NCBI RefSeq assembly: GCF_017874735.1
Contig: NZ_JAGGLV010000017.1
Coordinates: forward strand, 1-64,000
DNA from: Paenibacillus silagei
GTDB taxonomy: Bacteria; Bacillota; Bacilli; Paenibacillales; Paenibacillaceae
Length of the DNA: 64,000 nucleotides
Direction: 5' to 3'
Of this stretch, positions 48,394 through 57,274 are shown in pieces. Positions within the stretch are counted from its first letter, which is position 1; every line of letters begins with the position of its first letter. The translations under genes and the position numbers were made by a program. Below the pieces are notes generated by a model. The model saw nothing but the letters and a program-made list of their open reading frames with translations, did no database searches and was not told the DNA's origin.

Positions 48394-50406
48394 GTGACTT
48401 TGAAGAAAAAATTAGCAGTATCTACACTAGCAGTAAGCATGGCAGCGGCATCCGTTGCCGGATTCCCGTTCAGCAGCAAGGGGCTGGCTGAACATTTTGG
48501 AGTGAGTACAGCTTCCGCAGCAGCAGTATCGCAGGCAGATGTGAAGGCGAAGGTTGAGAAGATTTATGGTCAACTGACAGAAGCCGACAGATTATTGCTT
48601 CTGAATTACAAAAATCAAGCAAACGCTGTGGATCTTGCAGCATTCAGAGAAATCTTCAAGCCAGTACTTGAGAAGCTTACCTTCCTGGAAGAAGCTGACG
48701 TGGTAACTGCCCATGAAGCATTCAAGAGCGTATCCAGTGTAGTCTATGATGTGTATGACAAGGATTACACTGCAATCAAGAATATCCGTTATGATGTGAA
48801 GAATGTGGACCTGCTGAAGAAGATTGCAGACAAGGCAGGCGTAAAGAATCTTACAACGGATGATTTCATTGATTTCCTGTTCGGCGCTGATGGTGTTGAA
48901 GCCCAGCTCCGCGCATTACTCAGCAGCAAAACTAGCTCGGAACTGTTGGACATCGTTGCTAATCCTGCAAGCCAGGACAAATTGATTAATGATGCCATTA
49001 CTACAGTACTTAACCACAAGACAGGTACTGGAGCTCTTACAGTAAGCCAAGTAGTATACAACCTTAACATCTCTCCTGCTGATGTTAAGGAGAGCCTGAA
49101 TAACCTGAGTGTTGCAGTTCCAGCAACGAAACCAGCAGTGAAAGCCCTTGCTACAGCTTATATCAAAGCTTACGGCTTCAGCGGTGGCGGTACTACTAAC
49201 CCTCCTGGAACTGGCAATGGCGGTGGCGGCAACGGCACAGTAACTGCTCCGGTTACGAACCCTACAGCTACACCAGGTGTATACGATGTATCCAAGCTGG
49301 TAACGATTGTGGGCGACAAAGCAACCCTGAAGCTCGTAGATGCTGACGTACTGAAAGCCTTCGATGCACTGGTTGCTGCCAATGCCGGTAAGACAGGTCT
49401 TACCCTTACCCTGGACCTGGGTACAGTAAATGCGGCAACGGTAGAAGTGCCATTGTCCAAAGCAATCATCGAAGCAGCCAAGGCGAAAGGCATTGCCAAC
49501 ATCGCCATTACCTTCAACGGCTTGACCGTAACGATTCCGGTAGGACAGTTCAGTGAAGCTATTACCCTGACTGCTTCCACCGTAGCAGATACAACCGTAA
49601 CCTCTGTGTCCAGCCTGAAGCTGGCATCCAGCGTATATGATTTCGAACTGACTGTGGGCGGCGTTGCAACAACAACCTTCCAGCAGCCAATCATTATCAA
49701 GCTGCCGCTTAAGAATACAGAAGGCCTTGACCGTGAACTGCTGTCCGTAGCGAAGGTAGTATACGGCGCACTGCAATTCCAGGGCGGGGTTGTAGATGGT
49801 GATCACATCACTGAACCGCGTGACGGCTTCTCTTCTTACGCTGTACTGGAGAACAAAGTCAGCTTCAAGGATGTTGCAAGTGTTCAGGCTTGGGCTGGAA
49901 GACAGATCTCAGTCGTAGCAGCCAAGGGCGCTATTGAAGGCGTAGGCAATGGCAACTTTGCTCCGAAGAACAATGTGACCCGTGCAGAATTCGCCAAGAT
50001 GCTGATCCGCGCACTGAACCTGGAGAACAACTCCGCGAAGCAGAGCTTCGGCGATGTAAGCTCGACTGCCTGGTATGCTCCTTACGTAGCTGTTGCTGCT
50101 GAGAAGGGTATCATTACTGGACGCAGTGCAGCCCAGTTCGATCCTAATGCAACGATTACCCGTGCTGAGATGGCAACGATGATTGCCCGTGCCGTGAAGT
50201 CGCAGAAGCCGGAAGCTGCAACGAATGTCAGCTCCCTCAGCAAATTCTCCGATGCAGGCAAGATCGCTGCTTCCCTGAAAGACGGAGTAGCCTTCGCTGC
50301 CAGCAACAACCTGGTGATCGGCAACGCCGGCAAGTTTAACCCTAACAACACAGCTACACGTGCTGAAGCTGCAGTGATTATCTACCGTACAATCAACTTC
50401 AAGTAA
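48394..50406 (+). CDS. S-layer homology domain surface protein
   Basis: A 670-residue secreted protein. A signal peptide covers residues 1-48 (KKKLAVSTLAVSMAAASVAG, ending near VSTASAAA). Residues ~50-260 are helical, a Gly/Thr/Pro linker follows (GGGTTNPPGTGNGGGG), then a beta-rich part, and three SLH domains close the protein (SFKDVASVQAWAGRQISVVA, SFGDVSSTAWYAPYVAVAAE, KFSDAGKIAASLKDGVAFAA), which bind pyruvylated cell-wall polysaccharide. The start is GTG at 48394 after AAGAGGTGGA. It sits between the phosphatase and the chain-length gene and is followed by a terminator. Confidence 0.92.
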   Translation: MTLKKKLAVSTLAVSMAAASVAGFPFSSKGLAEHFGVSTASAAAVSQADVKAKVEKIYGQLTEADRLLLLNYKNQANAVDLAAFREIFKPVLEKLTFLEEADVVTAHEAFKSVSSVVYDVYDKDYTAIKNIRYDVKNVDLLKKIADKAGVKNLTTDDFIDFLFGADGVEAQLRALLSSKTSSELLDIVANPASQDKLINDAITTVLNHKTGTGALTVSQVVYNLNISPADVKESLNNLSVAVPATKPAVKALATAYIKAYGFSGGGTTNPPGTGNGGGGNGTVTAPVTNPTATPGVYDVSKLVTIVGDKATLKLVDADVLKAFDALVAANAGKTGLTLTLDLGTVNAATVEVPLSKAIIEAAKAKGIANIAITFNGLTVTIPVGQFSEAITLTASTVADTTVTSVSSLKLASSVYDFELTVGGVATTTFQQPIIIKLPLKNTEGLDRELLSVAKVVYGALQFQGGVVDGDHITEPRDGFSSYAVLENKVSFKDVASVQAWAGRQISVVAAKGAIEGVGNGNFAPKNNVTRAEFAKMLIRALNLENNSAKQSFGDVSSTAWYAPYVAVAAEKGIITGRSAAQFDPNATITRAEMATMIARAVKSQKPEAATNVSSLSKFSDAGKIAASLKDGVAFAASNNLVIGNAGKFNPNNTATRAEAAVIIYRTINFK

Positions 50407-50425
50407 GTAAATAGTATTGTGGAGA

Positions 50426-50461
50426 GCCTCCTCTCGTCGTATAGAGAGGAGGCACTTTTTT
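50426..50461 (+). terminator. Terminator of the SLH gene
   Basis: GCCTCCTCTC pairs perfectly with GAGAGGAGGC around GTCGTATA, followed by ACTTTTTTT. Confidence 0.93.
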
Positions 50462-50504
50462 AGGATATAGGGTATAAGAATTTACAGCTTGGAGGGAAAT
50501 GCAC

Positions 50505-51281
50505 TTGTCAGCACAAGAATTGGATTTGCGCGATTATTTCCAGATTGTCAGGAAGAGACTGTGGATGATTATCAGCATTGTTATCGTGGCTTGTGTTCTT
50601 GCCGGGATCTACAGCTTATATATCAAGAATCCGGTCTATGAAGCTTCAACGAAGATCATCGTTAATCAGACGCCTACCCAAGCTACGGCAGCACAGCTGG
50701 ATCTGAATCAGATCAATACCAACATTCAGCTGATCAATACGTACAAGGAAATTATCAAGACTCCGGCGATCCTCGATGTTGTGGCTAAGAACTACCCGCA
50801 GTTCGGGATTACGGCAGAGGAAATGCTGAAGAAGGTTAACGTGAGTTCTGTAAATAACACGCAGGTGATGACACTTGTCGTTCGAGATAATTCATACCAG
50901 AGAGCCGCAGAGATCGTGAATGCCATATCACTTGTATTCAAGCAGGAGATTCCGTCCTTGTTCAACGTACAGAATGTGTCCATCCTCAACGAAGCCAAGC
51001 TTAATCCGCCAGTTGCACCCGGACCGGTAGAGCCGAATGTGGTCATGAACCTCGCCATTGCTTTTATCGTATCCCTGATGATTGGTCTGGGGATTGCCTT
51101 TCTGCTGGAGTATCTCGATGATACGCTGAAGACAGAAGATGACATTAAGAAATACCTTGGACTTCCGACTATAGCTATGATTACGCGGCTGGGGCAGGAA
51201 GAAACCAAGACCACCGGGCAGCAGGCTCAGACACAGAGCAGAAAGGCGGGGGAACTCGAGCATGTCACAGCAGCCAAATAA
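50505..51281 (+). CDS. Polysaccharide chain-length determinant/kinase modulator (Wzz, CapA/YwqC-like)
   Basis: A 258-residue membrane protein with two spans (LWMIISIVIVACVLAGIYSL at ~20-40 and VVMNLAIAFIVSLMIGLGIA at ~175-200) around an external domain; the pre-span motif PVAPGPVEPN is typical. It controls chain length and activates the tyrosine kinase encoded next. The TTG at 50505 lies 8 bases after GGAGGG; an ATG at 50499 is 2 bases from it. Its end overlaps the kinase gene by 20 bases. Confidence 0.9.
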   Translation: MSAQELDLRDYFQIVRKRLWMIISIVIVACVLAGIYSLYIKNPVYEASTKIIVNQTPTQATAAQLDLNQINTNIQLINTYKEIIKTPAILDVVAKNYPQFGITAEEMLKKVNVSSVNNTQVMTLVVRDNSYQRAAEIVNAISLVFKQEIPSLFNVQNVSILNEAKLNPPVAPGPVEPNVVMNLAIAFIVSLMIGLGIAFLLEYLDDTLKTEDDIKKYLGLPTIAMITRLGQEETKTTGQQAQTQSRKAGELEHVTAAK

Positions 51282-51948
51282 ACAACGTCATCTGATCACC
51301 GTGACCAACCCGCGTTCGCCGGTATCCGAGGCCTTTCGGGCACTGCGCACGAACATAGATTTCTCCTCTGTAGATGAACAGATCCAGATTATTATGGTCA
51401 CTTCTTCCGGACCGGAGGAAGGGAAATCAACCGTTACTGCTAACCTGGCCGCTGCGTACGCGCAAGCGGATAAGAAGGTGCTGCTGATCGACGGTGACTT
51501 GCGTAAGCCTACAGCGCATAAGACTTTTACACTGAGTAACCGGTATGGGTTGTCTTCCTTGCTCTCGCAGCAGGCGAATCTGTCCGATGTGATTCAGGAA
51601 TCCGGTGTGAACAACCTGTATCTGATGACATCCGGCCCGATTCCTCCGAATCCTGCTGAGATGATGGCCTCCAACCGGATGAGTGCGGTGCTGCAGGAGC
51701 TGCGTCAATTATATGATGTGATTCTGATTGATACACCGCCGCTATTGGCCGTTACAGATGCACAGATTGTTGCCTCCAAGAGTGATGGCGTAATTATGGT
51801 GGTCAGCTACGGTAAGGTGAAGCGCGATATTGCAGCTAAGGCGAAGGCCAATCTGGACCGGGTCGGGGCCAAGATGCTGGGCGTGGTCCTTAACAATGTG
51901 AAGCGCAAGGCCAGTGAAGGCTACTATTATTACTACTACGGCAATTGA
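51262..51948 (+). CDS. Bacterial tyrosine kinase (CapB/YwqD/CpsD-like)
   Basis: A 228-residue BY-kinase. Walker A is TSSGPEEGKSTVTANLA, Walker A' is VLLIDGDLRKPT, Walker B is VILIDTPPLLAVTDA. The C-terminus is a tyrosine cluster (six Tyr in a row, then GN), the usual autophosphorylation site. It works with the adjacent modulator and is reversed by the phosphatase at 47525, controlling polysaccharide assembly. Confidence 0.94.
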   Translation: MSQQPNKQRHLITVTNPRSPVSEAFRALRTNIDFSSVDEQIQIIMVTSSGPEEGKSTVTANLAAAYAQADKKVLLIDGDLRKPTAHKTFTLSNRYGLSSLLSQQANLSDVIQESGVNNLYLMTSGPIPPNPAEMMASNRMSAVLQELRQLYDVILIDTPPLLAVTDAQIVASKSDGVIMVVSYGKVKRDIAAKAKANLDRVGAKMLGVVLNNVKRKASEGYYYYYYGN

Positions 51949-51989
51949 ATTGTTTAATAGATAAAATGTTATTTTTGGAGGCACTGAAA

Positions 51990-53822
51990 ATGACAGCGAA
52001 AACCAGAGTGTTGGTGTTATTCATGATCGATATTGCGATCATATGGTTCAGCATCGTGACGTCCTACCTGTTCCGGTTCTACAATGAGATTCCGCCGGAA
52101 TATGTGGTACAGATGATCGTGTTCGGCGTAATCTCCACGGTGGCCATCGGGGGAAGCCTGGTCTATTTCGGACTCTACCGCAGAATGTGGCAATATGCCA
52201 GTATTAACGAGATTATATCGGTTCTCAAAGCTATTGTAGTAGGAGCGGTGTTATCTTACGCTGCCGCATATCTGATACTGCCCGAGCGCGTGCCATTCAG
52301 CATAGAAGTCCGGTCTATGGAGACGGTTCTGCTGCTGGTGGGAGGCGTCCGCTTCTTCTGGAGAGTCTTCCGAAGTGACCGGAGCAATAATAAAAATACT
52401 GAGCTTCATACACTTATTGTCGGGGCCGGAGATTGCGGAATCCTGATTGCCAAAGAACTGACGGGACCTTCCTTCGCGAGCACCCGGCTGGTTGGATTCA
52501 TTGATGACAGTGCAGATAAATATCACCTGTCCATCCTGGGTGTACCTGTACTGGGTAACCGTTATGATATTCCGCGGATTGTGAAGGAGAAGGAGATTCA
52601 CGAGATTATTATCGCGATGCCCTCGGTCTCCAGAACAGAAATATCCGAGATTATTAATCTGGCCAAGGCTACAGGTGCGAAGCTGAAGATTATTCCGGCA
52701 CTGAATGACCTGATCGCAGGCAAGATCTCTGTCAAGAAGCTCCGCGATGTCAGTGTAGAGGATCTTCTGGGCCGTGAGCCGATTGTTGCAGATATGAACA
52801 GCATTCTAGGCTATGTTCATAACAAGACCGTACTGGTAACGGGCGCGGGCGGTTCGATCGGATCAGAGCTATGCCGCCAGATATCCCCTTTTGCACCGGA
52901 CAAGCTGCTAATTCTGGGACACGGCGAGAACAGTATCTATACCATTGAGATGGAGCTGCGTAAGAGCTTCCCTTATCTGGAGATCGTGACCGTAATTGCT
53001 GATATTCAGGACCGGTCAAGGCTGATGGATGTATTCCAGAGCTATAAGCCGCAGGTGGTCTTTCATGCGGCAGCACATAAGCACGTTCCTCTGATGGAGC
53101 GCAACCCCTCCGAAGCCATCAAGAATAATGTCTTCGGGACCCGCAATGTAGCCGACTGTGCAGACATGTATGGGGCAGAGCGCTTCGTGATGATCTCGTC
53201 CGACAAAGCCGTGAATCCTACCAGCGTCATGGGGGCCACGAAGCGGATTGCCGAGATGTATGTACAGAGTCTCAATGTAGCAAGCCCTACCAAGTTCTCT
53301 GCGGTACGCTTCGGTAACGTATTAGGCAGCCGGGGCAGCGTCATTCCCGCCTTCAAGCAGCAGATTGCAGCCGGTGGGCCTGTCACCGTAACTCATCCCG
53401 AGATGGTCCGTTACTTCATGACTATTCCCGAGGCCGTTCAACTGGTGATCCAGTCCGGCTCCTTCGCGAATGGCGGAGAAGTGTTTGTCCTGGATATGGG
53501 AGCACCGGTTAAGATTCTGGCTCTGGCCGAGGACTTAATCACACTGTCCGGTTACGAGCCTTATAAGGACATCGACATCACCTTCTCAGGCATCCGTGAA
53601 GGCGAGAAGCTGTATGAAGAACTGCTGACTGATGAGGAGAACCTGGGTTCCACTCAGCATGACCGGATCTTCATCGGCAGACCTAATGTCATCACCCGGA
53701 GCCAGATGGAGCTGGAATTCAAACGGTTAGAACGGGTGATCACCGAAGATGCAGAAGCCATCCGCGAAGTGATTAACCAGATCGTACCGATGCAGCCAGT
53801 GATCCAGGCAGCCATTAGCTAA
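51990..53822 (+). CDS. Membrane-bound nucleotide-sugar 4,6-dehydratase (CapD/PglF/FlaA1-like)
   Basis: A 610-residue protein. Four N-terminal spans (VLVLFMIDIAIIWFSIVTSY and following) are followed by a first Rossmann domain (LHTLIVGAGDCGILIAKELT) and the catalytic SDR domain (TVLVTGAGGSIGSELCRQIS, FVMISSDKAVNPTSVMGATK, where the usual YxxxK tyrosine is Met). This matches UDP-GlcNAc 4,6-dehydratases, which begin synthesis of diamino or deoxy sugars such as bacillosamine and FucNAc. GGAGG is 8 bases before the ATG at 51990. Confidence 0.92.
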   Translation: MTAKTRVLVLFMIDIAIIWFSIVTSYLFRFYNEIPPEYVVQMIVFGVISTVAIGGSLVYFGLYRRMWQYASINEIISVLKAIVVGAVLSYAAAYLILPERVPFSIEVRSMETVLLLVGGVRFFWRVFRSDRSNNKNTELHTLIVGAGDCGILIAKELTGPSFASTRLVGFIDDSADKYHLSILGVPVLGNRYDIPRIVKEKEIHEIIIAMPSVSRTEISEIINLAKATGAKLKIIPALNDLIAGKISVKKLRDVSVEDLLGREPIVADMNSILGYVHNKTVLVTGAGGSIGSELCRQISPFAPDKLLILGHGENSIYTIEMELRKSFPYLEIVTVIADIQDRSRLMDVFQSYKPQVVFHAAAHKHVPLMERNPSEAIKNNVFGTRNVADCADMYGAERFVMISSDKAVNPTSVMGATKRIAEMYVQSLNVASPTKFSAVRFGNVLGSRGSVIPAFKQQIAAGGPVTVTHPEMVRYFMTIPEAVQLVIQSGSFANGGEVFVLDMGAPVKILALAEDLITLSGYEPYKDIDITFSGIREGEKLYEELLTDEENLGSTQHDRIFIGRPNVITRSQMELEFKRLERVITEDAEAIREVINQIVPMQPVIQAAIS

Positions 53823-53845
53823 TTAGAGATGTGGAGGTACCTGAA

Positions 53846-54526
53846 GTGAAAAGATGGAAAAAAGTATTGATCTGGACGCTGTCAGTCATCGTGGTGTTAG
53901 GGGTTGGCGGAGTATTCGCAGCCAATTATGCTGTCGACAAGCTGATGAACTCAATGGCAGGCGGCTTCGATGTGGAAGCCGGCAATACACCCAGTGTCCC
54001 TCAAGGACAAGTGATTGAGCCTGTGGTAGCAGATAGCGACCCGTCTGCGGAGCCAGCAGCTTCCGTTGATCCTTCTTCAACCGCTGCACCAGCTAGTGCG
54101 CCTGCTTCCAGTAATGCCGGTGAGCCGGCAGCTGCCAGCACGGACAAGCCGGTAAGTAATGACAAGCCTGCAAGCACTCCTGCTCCAACACCTGCGGGTG
54201 TGGATGGATTAGCCCATATCTCAACGGACAAGGCCAAGGAAGTTCAAGAGAACGTAACGATCACAGATAAAGCGAATGTAGCAGCGATCGTAGCTAAGCA
54301 GCTCAGTGTCTCAGATATCAAGAGATTGCAAGAGTTAGCCCAAGGCGGACTTACCAATGAAGAGAAGCGGGAAGCCCGCAGCATCATCCTCGGCAAGGTC
54401 TCAGAGGAGCAATATAACGAATTAGCTCAGATTGCCAAGAAGTACGGCGTTAGCCAAGGCAAGACCCGGGATCAGATCTTAGCTGAAGAAGAGCAACTCA
54501 AAGCCCAAGAAAAAGGAAGTGAATAG
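53846..54526 (+). CDS. Membrane-anchored protein with Ala/Pro/Ser-rich linker, 226 aa
   Basis: I do not recognise the family. Residues 1-30 form a signal anchor (KRWKKVLIWTLSVIVVLGVG). Residues ~60-125 are low complexity (AEPAASVDPSSTAAPASAPA and similar), then a helical, charged domain (VAAIVAKQLSVSDIKRLQEL, LTNEEKREARSIILGKVSEE). GTG at 53846 is used because GGAGGT is 7 bases upstream; the GTG at 53831 would place that site inside the gene. The stop lies 2 bases before the next gene. It may help assemble or sense the polysaccharide at the surface. Confidence 0.75.
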   Translation: MKRWKKVLIWTLSVIVVLGVGGVFAANYAVDKLMNSMAGGFDVEAGNTPSVPQGQVIEPVVADSDPSAEPAASVDPSSTAAPASAPASSNAGEPAAASTDKPVSNDKPASTPAPTPAGVDGLAHISTDKAKEVQENVTITDKANVAAIVAKQLSVSDIKRLQELAQGGLTNEEKREARSIILGKVSEEQYNELAQIAKKYGVSQGKTRDQILAEEEQLKAQEKGSE

Positions 54527-54528
54527 GC

Positions 54529-55581
54529 ATGTTCAAGATCAAGATTCCAGCAGCAGCACTTCTGAGCGTAGCCTTAATGGGCTGTGAGCCCCTGACAGCA
54601 TCGGCTCCGGTTACCACCGTAGCGGCAGCTACTCCTGTAGCCACTGCAACAACAGCGCATCTCAAGGCGTCCAATGCTATCAAAGTACAGAATGTGGATG
54701 TAACCATGCTATTCGATGGTGTAGCCCTACAGCCGCCAGCCGGACAACATGTGTTCATGTACAATAACACTACTTATGTCCCTTTGCGCTTCATGTCGTA
54801 TGCCCTGCAGAAGAGCGTAAGCTGGGATGCCAAGAACCTGAAGGTAACCGTAGCGGAGCCAAGCAGCTCAGAGATGGTAGTCATTAAGGAATACCTGATG
54901 AATGCGACTTCCAGTCCTTCTTTTACAGCCAAGAATATTACGCTGAACAACGTTAAGGCAAGCTATGTATTTAACGGGAGTACGAAGGCGTTGCCCCAAG
55001 GCCAGTCCAGCTATCTGCTGAACGGCTCGATCTATGTCCCCCTAAGATTCTTATCGGAATCTGTAGGAAATTCCATTAGCTGGAATCCAAAAACAAAGAC
55101 CATTACTGCAAATTCTAAGAGCTATGAAGAAAGTACGGCTTCGGCGAAACCAACCGACAAGGGAATTAGTCCATCTGCAAGCCCGACACCGGTACCAGCA
55201 GCAACCCCTGTGGCTGAACCAGGTGGAGCAGCAGGCGGTTCAGGATCGGCAGGAACAGGGTCCGGTAAAGTTTCTTATGAGAGTATCACTAGTGAGACTG
55301 AAGCGAAGCTGAGCGCGCTACAGTCGCAGAGTACATCAACATTGTTAGGCATTGCTTTTGAATATATGAGCGCTACAGATGCTGCAACCAAGCAAAGTAT
55401 CAAGGCCAAAGGGTTAGAGCAACTAGCCTCTTTTAAAGCCTCATTTAACAGTATAATTGCTGACGCTGAACAAAAACTAAACACTAACGGATATAGCACG
55501 GCTATTATTGCTCAGTATAGAGCAGCCTTTGAGGCTGACCTGGATAAGGGAAGAGCTATAGCAGAGGGTATGGGGAAATAG
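54529..55581 (+). CDS. Putative lipoprotein with stalk (copper amine oxidase N-terminal-like) domain
   Basis: A 350-residue exported protein. The signal (KIKIPAAALLSVALMGCEPL) ends in L-M-G-C, an acceptable though unusual lipobox. Two copies of a stalk-type beta domain follow (DVTMLFDGVALQPPAGQHVF..YNNTTYVPLRFMSYALQ and SYVFNGSTKALPQGQSSYLL..NGSIYVPLRFLSESVG), then a Pro/Ala/Ser linker and a helical C-terminal domain (EAKLSALQSQSTSTLLGIAF). AAGGAAG precedes the ATG. Such domains are common in Paenibacillus surface proteins; a role in this locus is inference. Confidence 0.8.
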   Translation: MFKIKIPAAALLSVALMGCEPLTASAPVTTVAAATPVATATTAHLKASNAIKVQNVDVTMLFDGVALQPPAGQHVFMYNNTTYVPLRFMSYALQKSVSWDAKNLKVTVAEPSSSEMVVIKEYLMNATSSPSFTAKNITLNNVKASYVFNGSTKALPQGQSSYLLNGSIYVPLRFLSESVGNSISWNPKTKTITANSKSYEESTASAKPTDKGISPSASPTPVPAATPVAEPGGAAGGSGSAGTGSGKVSYESITSETEAKLSALQSQSTSTLLGIAFEYMSATDAATKQSIKAKGLEQLASFKASFNSIIADAEQKLNTNGYSTAIIAQYRAAFEADLDKGRAIAEGMGK

Positions 55582-55614
55582 TAGTATTGAAAAGGTATCA
55601 AAATCAGAACAAAC

Positions 55615-55664
55615 ATGGTTTACAGTTGTAGGTTGCATTCTATTCAACCGTAGCTGTAAACCAT
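55615..55664 (+). other. Long hairpin before the priming transferase gene
   Basis: ATGGTTTACAG and CTGTAAACCAT pair perfectly, and inside them GGTTG pairs with CAACC. No T run follows, so it is not a normal terminator. It lies 25 bp before the sugar transferase start, between the surface-protein genes and the glycosyl genes. Confidence 0.7.
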
Positions 55665-55689
55665 AGTATCTCAAGGACAAGGTGAGCGT

Positions 55690-56319
55690 ATGAAGCCTTA
55701 TATGATCGTCAAACAAACTTTAGATTTCATATTGGCTCTAATTGGAATGCTCCTGTTATGGCCTTTTTTCTTGATTATTGCCGTGGTGATCAAGTCCACA
55801 TCTAAAGGACCTGTTCTATTCCGGCAAAAGCGGTTAGGCAGGAACAAGAAAGAGTTCTATATTCTCAAGTTCAGAACTATGCGCACAGATACACCAAGCG
55901 ATATGCCTACACATCTGCTGCAAGATCCTGATTTCTTCATTACCAAAGTAGGCAAATTCCTTAGGAAGACAAGTCTTGATGAGCTTCCTCAGATTATAAA
56001 TATTCTCAAAGGCGACATGAGCATAGTAGGCCCGCGCCCTGCGCTGTGGAATCAATATGATCTGATTGCAGAGAGAGATAAGTATGGGGCGAACGACATT
56101 AAGCCGGGGCTTACTGGGTGGGCGCAGGTTAATGGGCGGGATGAACTGCCGAATGAAGTGAAGGCTAAGCTTGATGGAGAGTACACACAGAGAATCTCTC
56201 TAGGATTAGATCTTAAAGTATTCTGTATGACGATCCTCAGTGTGCTGAAGTCAGATGGGGTTAGAGAAGGCGCAGTGAGCACAGAAGCACCCCCCAACAC
56301 CAAAGGAGCCTCGTTATAA
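55690..56319 (+). CDS. Undecaprenyl-phosphate sugar-1-phosphate transferase (priming)
   Basis: A 209-residue membrane enzyme that puts the first sugar phosphate of the repeat unit on the lipid carrier (WcaJ/EpsL/PglC type). One membrane helix (LDFILALIGMLLLWPFFLII) precedes the catalytic domain: GPVLFRQKRLGRNKKEFYIL, KFRTMRTD, FLRKTSLDELPQIINILKGD, MSIVGPRPALW and KPGLTGWAQVNGRDELP. Short form without extra spans. AAGGTGAG is before the ATG. Which sugar is used is not told by sequence. Immediately followed by the epimerase gene. Confidence 0.94.
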   Translation: MKPYMIVKQTLDFILALIGMLLLWPFFLIIAVVIKSTSKGPVLFRQKRLGRNKKEFYILKFRTMRTDTPSDMPTHLLQDPDFFITKVGKFLRKTSLDELPQIINILKGDMSIVGPRPALWNQYDLIAERDKYGANDIKPGLTGWAQVNGRDELPNEVKAKLDGEYTQRISLGLDLKVFCMTILSVLKSDGVREGAVSTEAPPNTKGASL

Positions 56320-57216
56320 ATGGAGAAAAAAAGAATTCTTATCACAGGTAAGGGGAGTTATGTAGGTACCAGTCTCATGAAATGGTTAGATCAGTGGCCT
56401 AGTCAATACAATATTGAATTTTTATCATTAAAAGGTGAAGAATGGAGGGGGGTTGATTTAACTAAGTATGAAGTCATTTTCCATGTTGCAGCACTTGTTC
56501 ATAAAAGAGAAAAAAAAACTTCGGAAGATCAATACTATAAAGTAAATAGAGATTTAACAATTGAATTAGCAACTAAAGCAAAGAAATCAGGAGTAGGTCA
56601 TTTTATCTTTATGAGCTCTTTCTCAGTGTATGGATTTAATGGAGGGATAAAAAGTGAAGTTGTATTAAACAAAAATACAATATGTAATCCAAATTCATAC
56701 TATGGTAAAAGTAAATTTGAGGCCGAAAAAGGTTTGACTGAAATTATAAGTGAAAATTTTAAAATTGCTATTATAAGAGCACCTATGGTGTATGGACCAA
56801 ATTCACCAGGGAACTACGAAAGATTAAGAAGATTATCACTAAAAATTAAATTTTTCCCTTTAATAAAAAACCAAAGATCTATGATATTTATAGATTACTT
56901 ATCTGAGTTTATCCGACTCGTTATAGACAATCAGGCTTATGGAACTTTCTTTCCTCAAAACAAAGAGTACATAAATACAAATAACTTAATAAAATTAATT
57001 TCAAGTGAAAATAATAAAAAAGTTATTTTTTCTAAATTTCTAGGTTTTGTTTTCTCTAAATTTGGAGTGAAAATAGGTGTGATAAAAAAGGTTTATGGAA
57101 ATTTAGTGTTTGATTTAGATGACTCTAGCCATTTTGATCACAAATATTGTTTTTCTGACTTGAAGGAATCAATTAGATTTTCAGAACTGAATTTAAAAAA
57201 TCAGGCGATAAAATGA
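56320..57216 (+). CDS. NAD-dependent sugar epimerase/dehydratase
   Basis: A 298-residue extended SDR enzyme. The cofactor loop is KRILITGKGSYVGTSLMKWL, in which the usual GxxGxxG reads GKGSYVG; the catalytic Y-x3-K is in NSYYGKSKFEAEKGL and the serine in FMSSFSVYG. Related proteins reduce 4-keto sugars or epimerise nucleotide sugars, so it may use the product of the dehydratase at 51990. The ATG follows the previous stop without gap and GGAG is ~14 bases upstream. From here on the DNA is markedly AT-rich compared with everything before. Confidence 0.85.
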   Translation: MEKKRILITGKGSYVGTSLMKWLDQWPSQYNIEFLSLKGEEWRGVDLTKYEVIFHVAALVHKREKKTSEDQYYKVNRDLTIELATKAKKSGVGHFIFMSSFSVYGFNGGIKSEVVLNKNTICNPNSYYGKSKFEAEKGLTEIISENFKIAIIRAPMVYGPNSPGNYERLRRLSLKIKFFPLIKNQRSMIFIDYLSEFIRLVIDNQAYGTFFPQNKEYINTNNLIKLISSENNKKVIFSKFLGFVFSKFGVKIGVIKKVYGNLVFDLDDSSHFDHKYCFSDLKESIRFSELNLKNQAIK

Positions 57217-57274
57217 AGTGTTTATAGAGTTGAAATTTTAAATCAATAGAAAATTTGTAGTCAGAGGTATCAAT

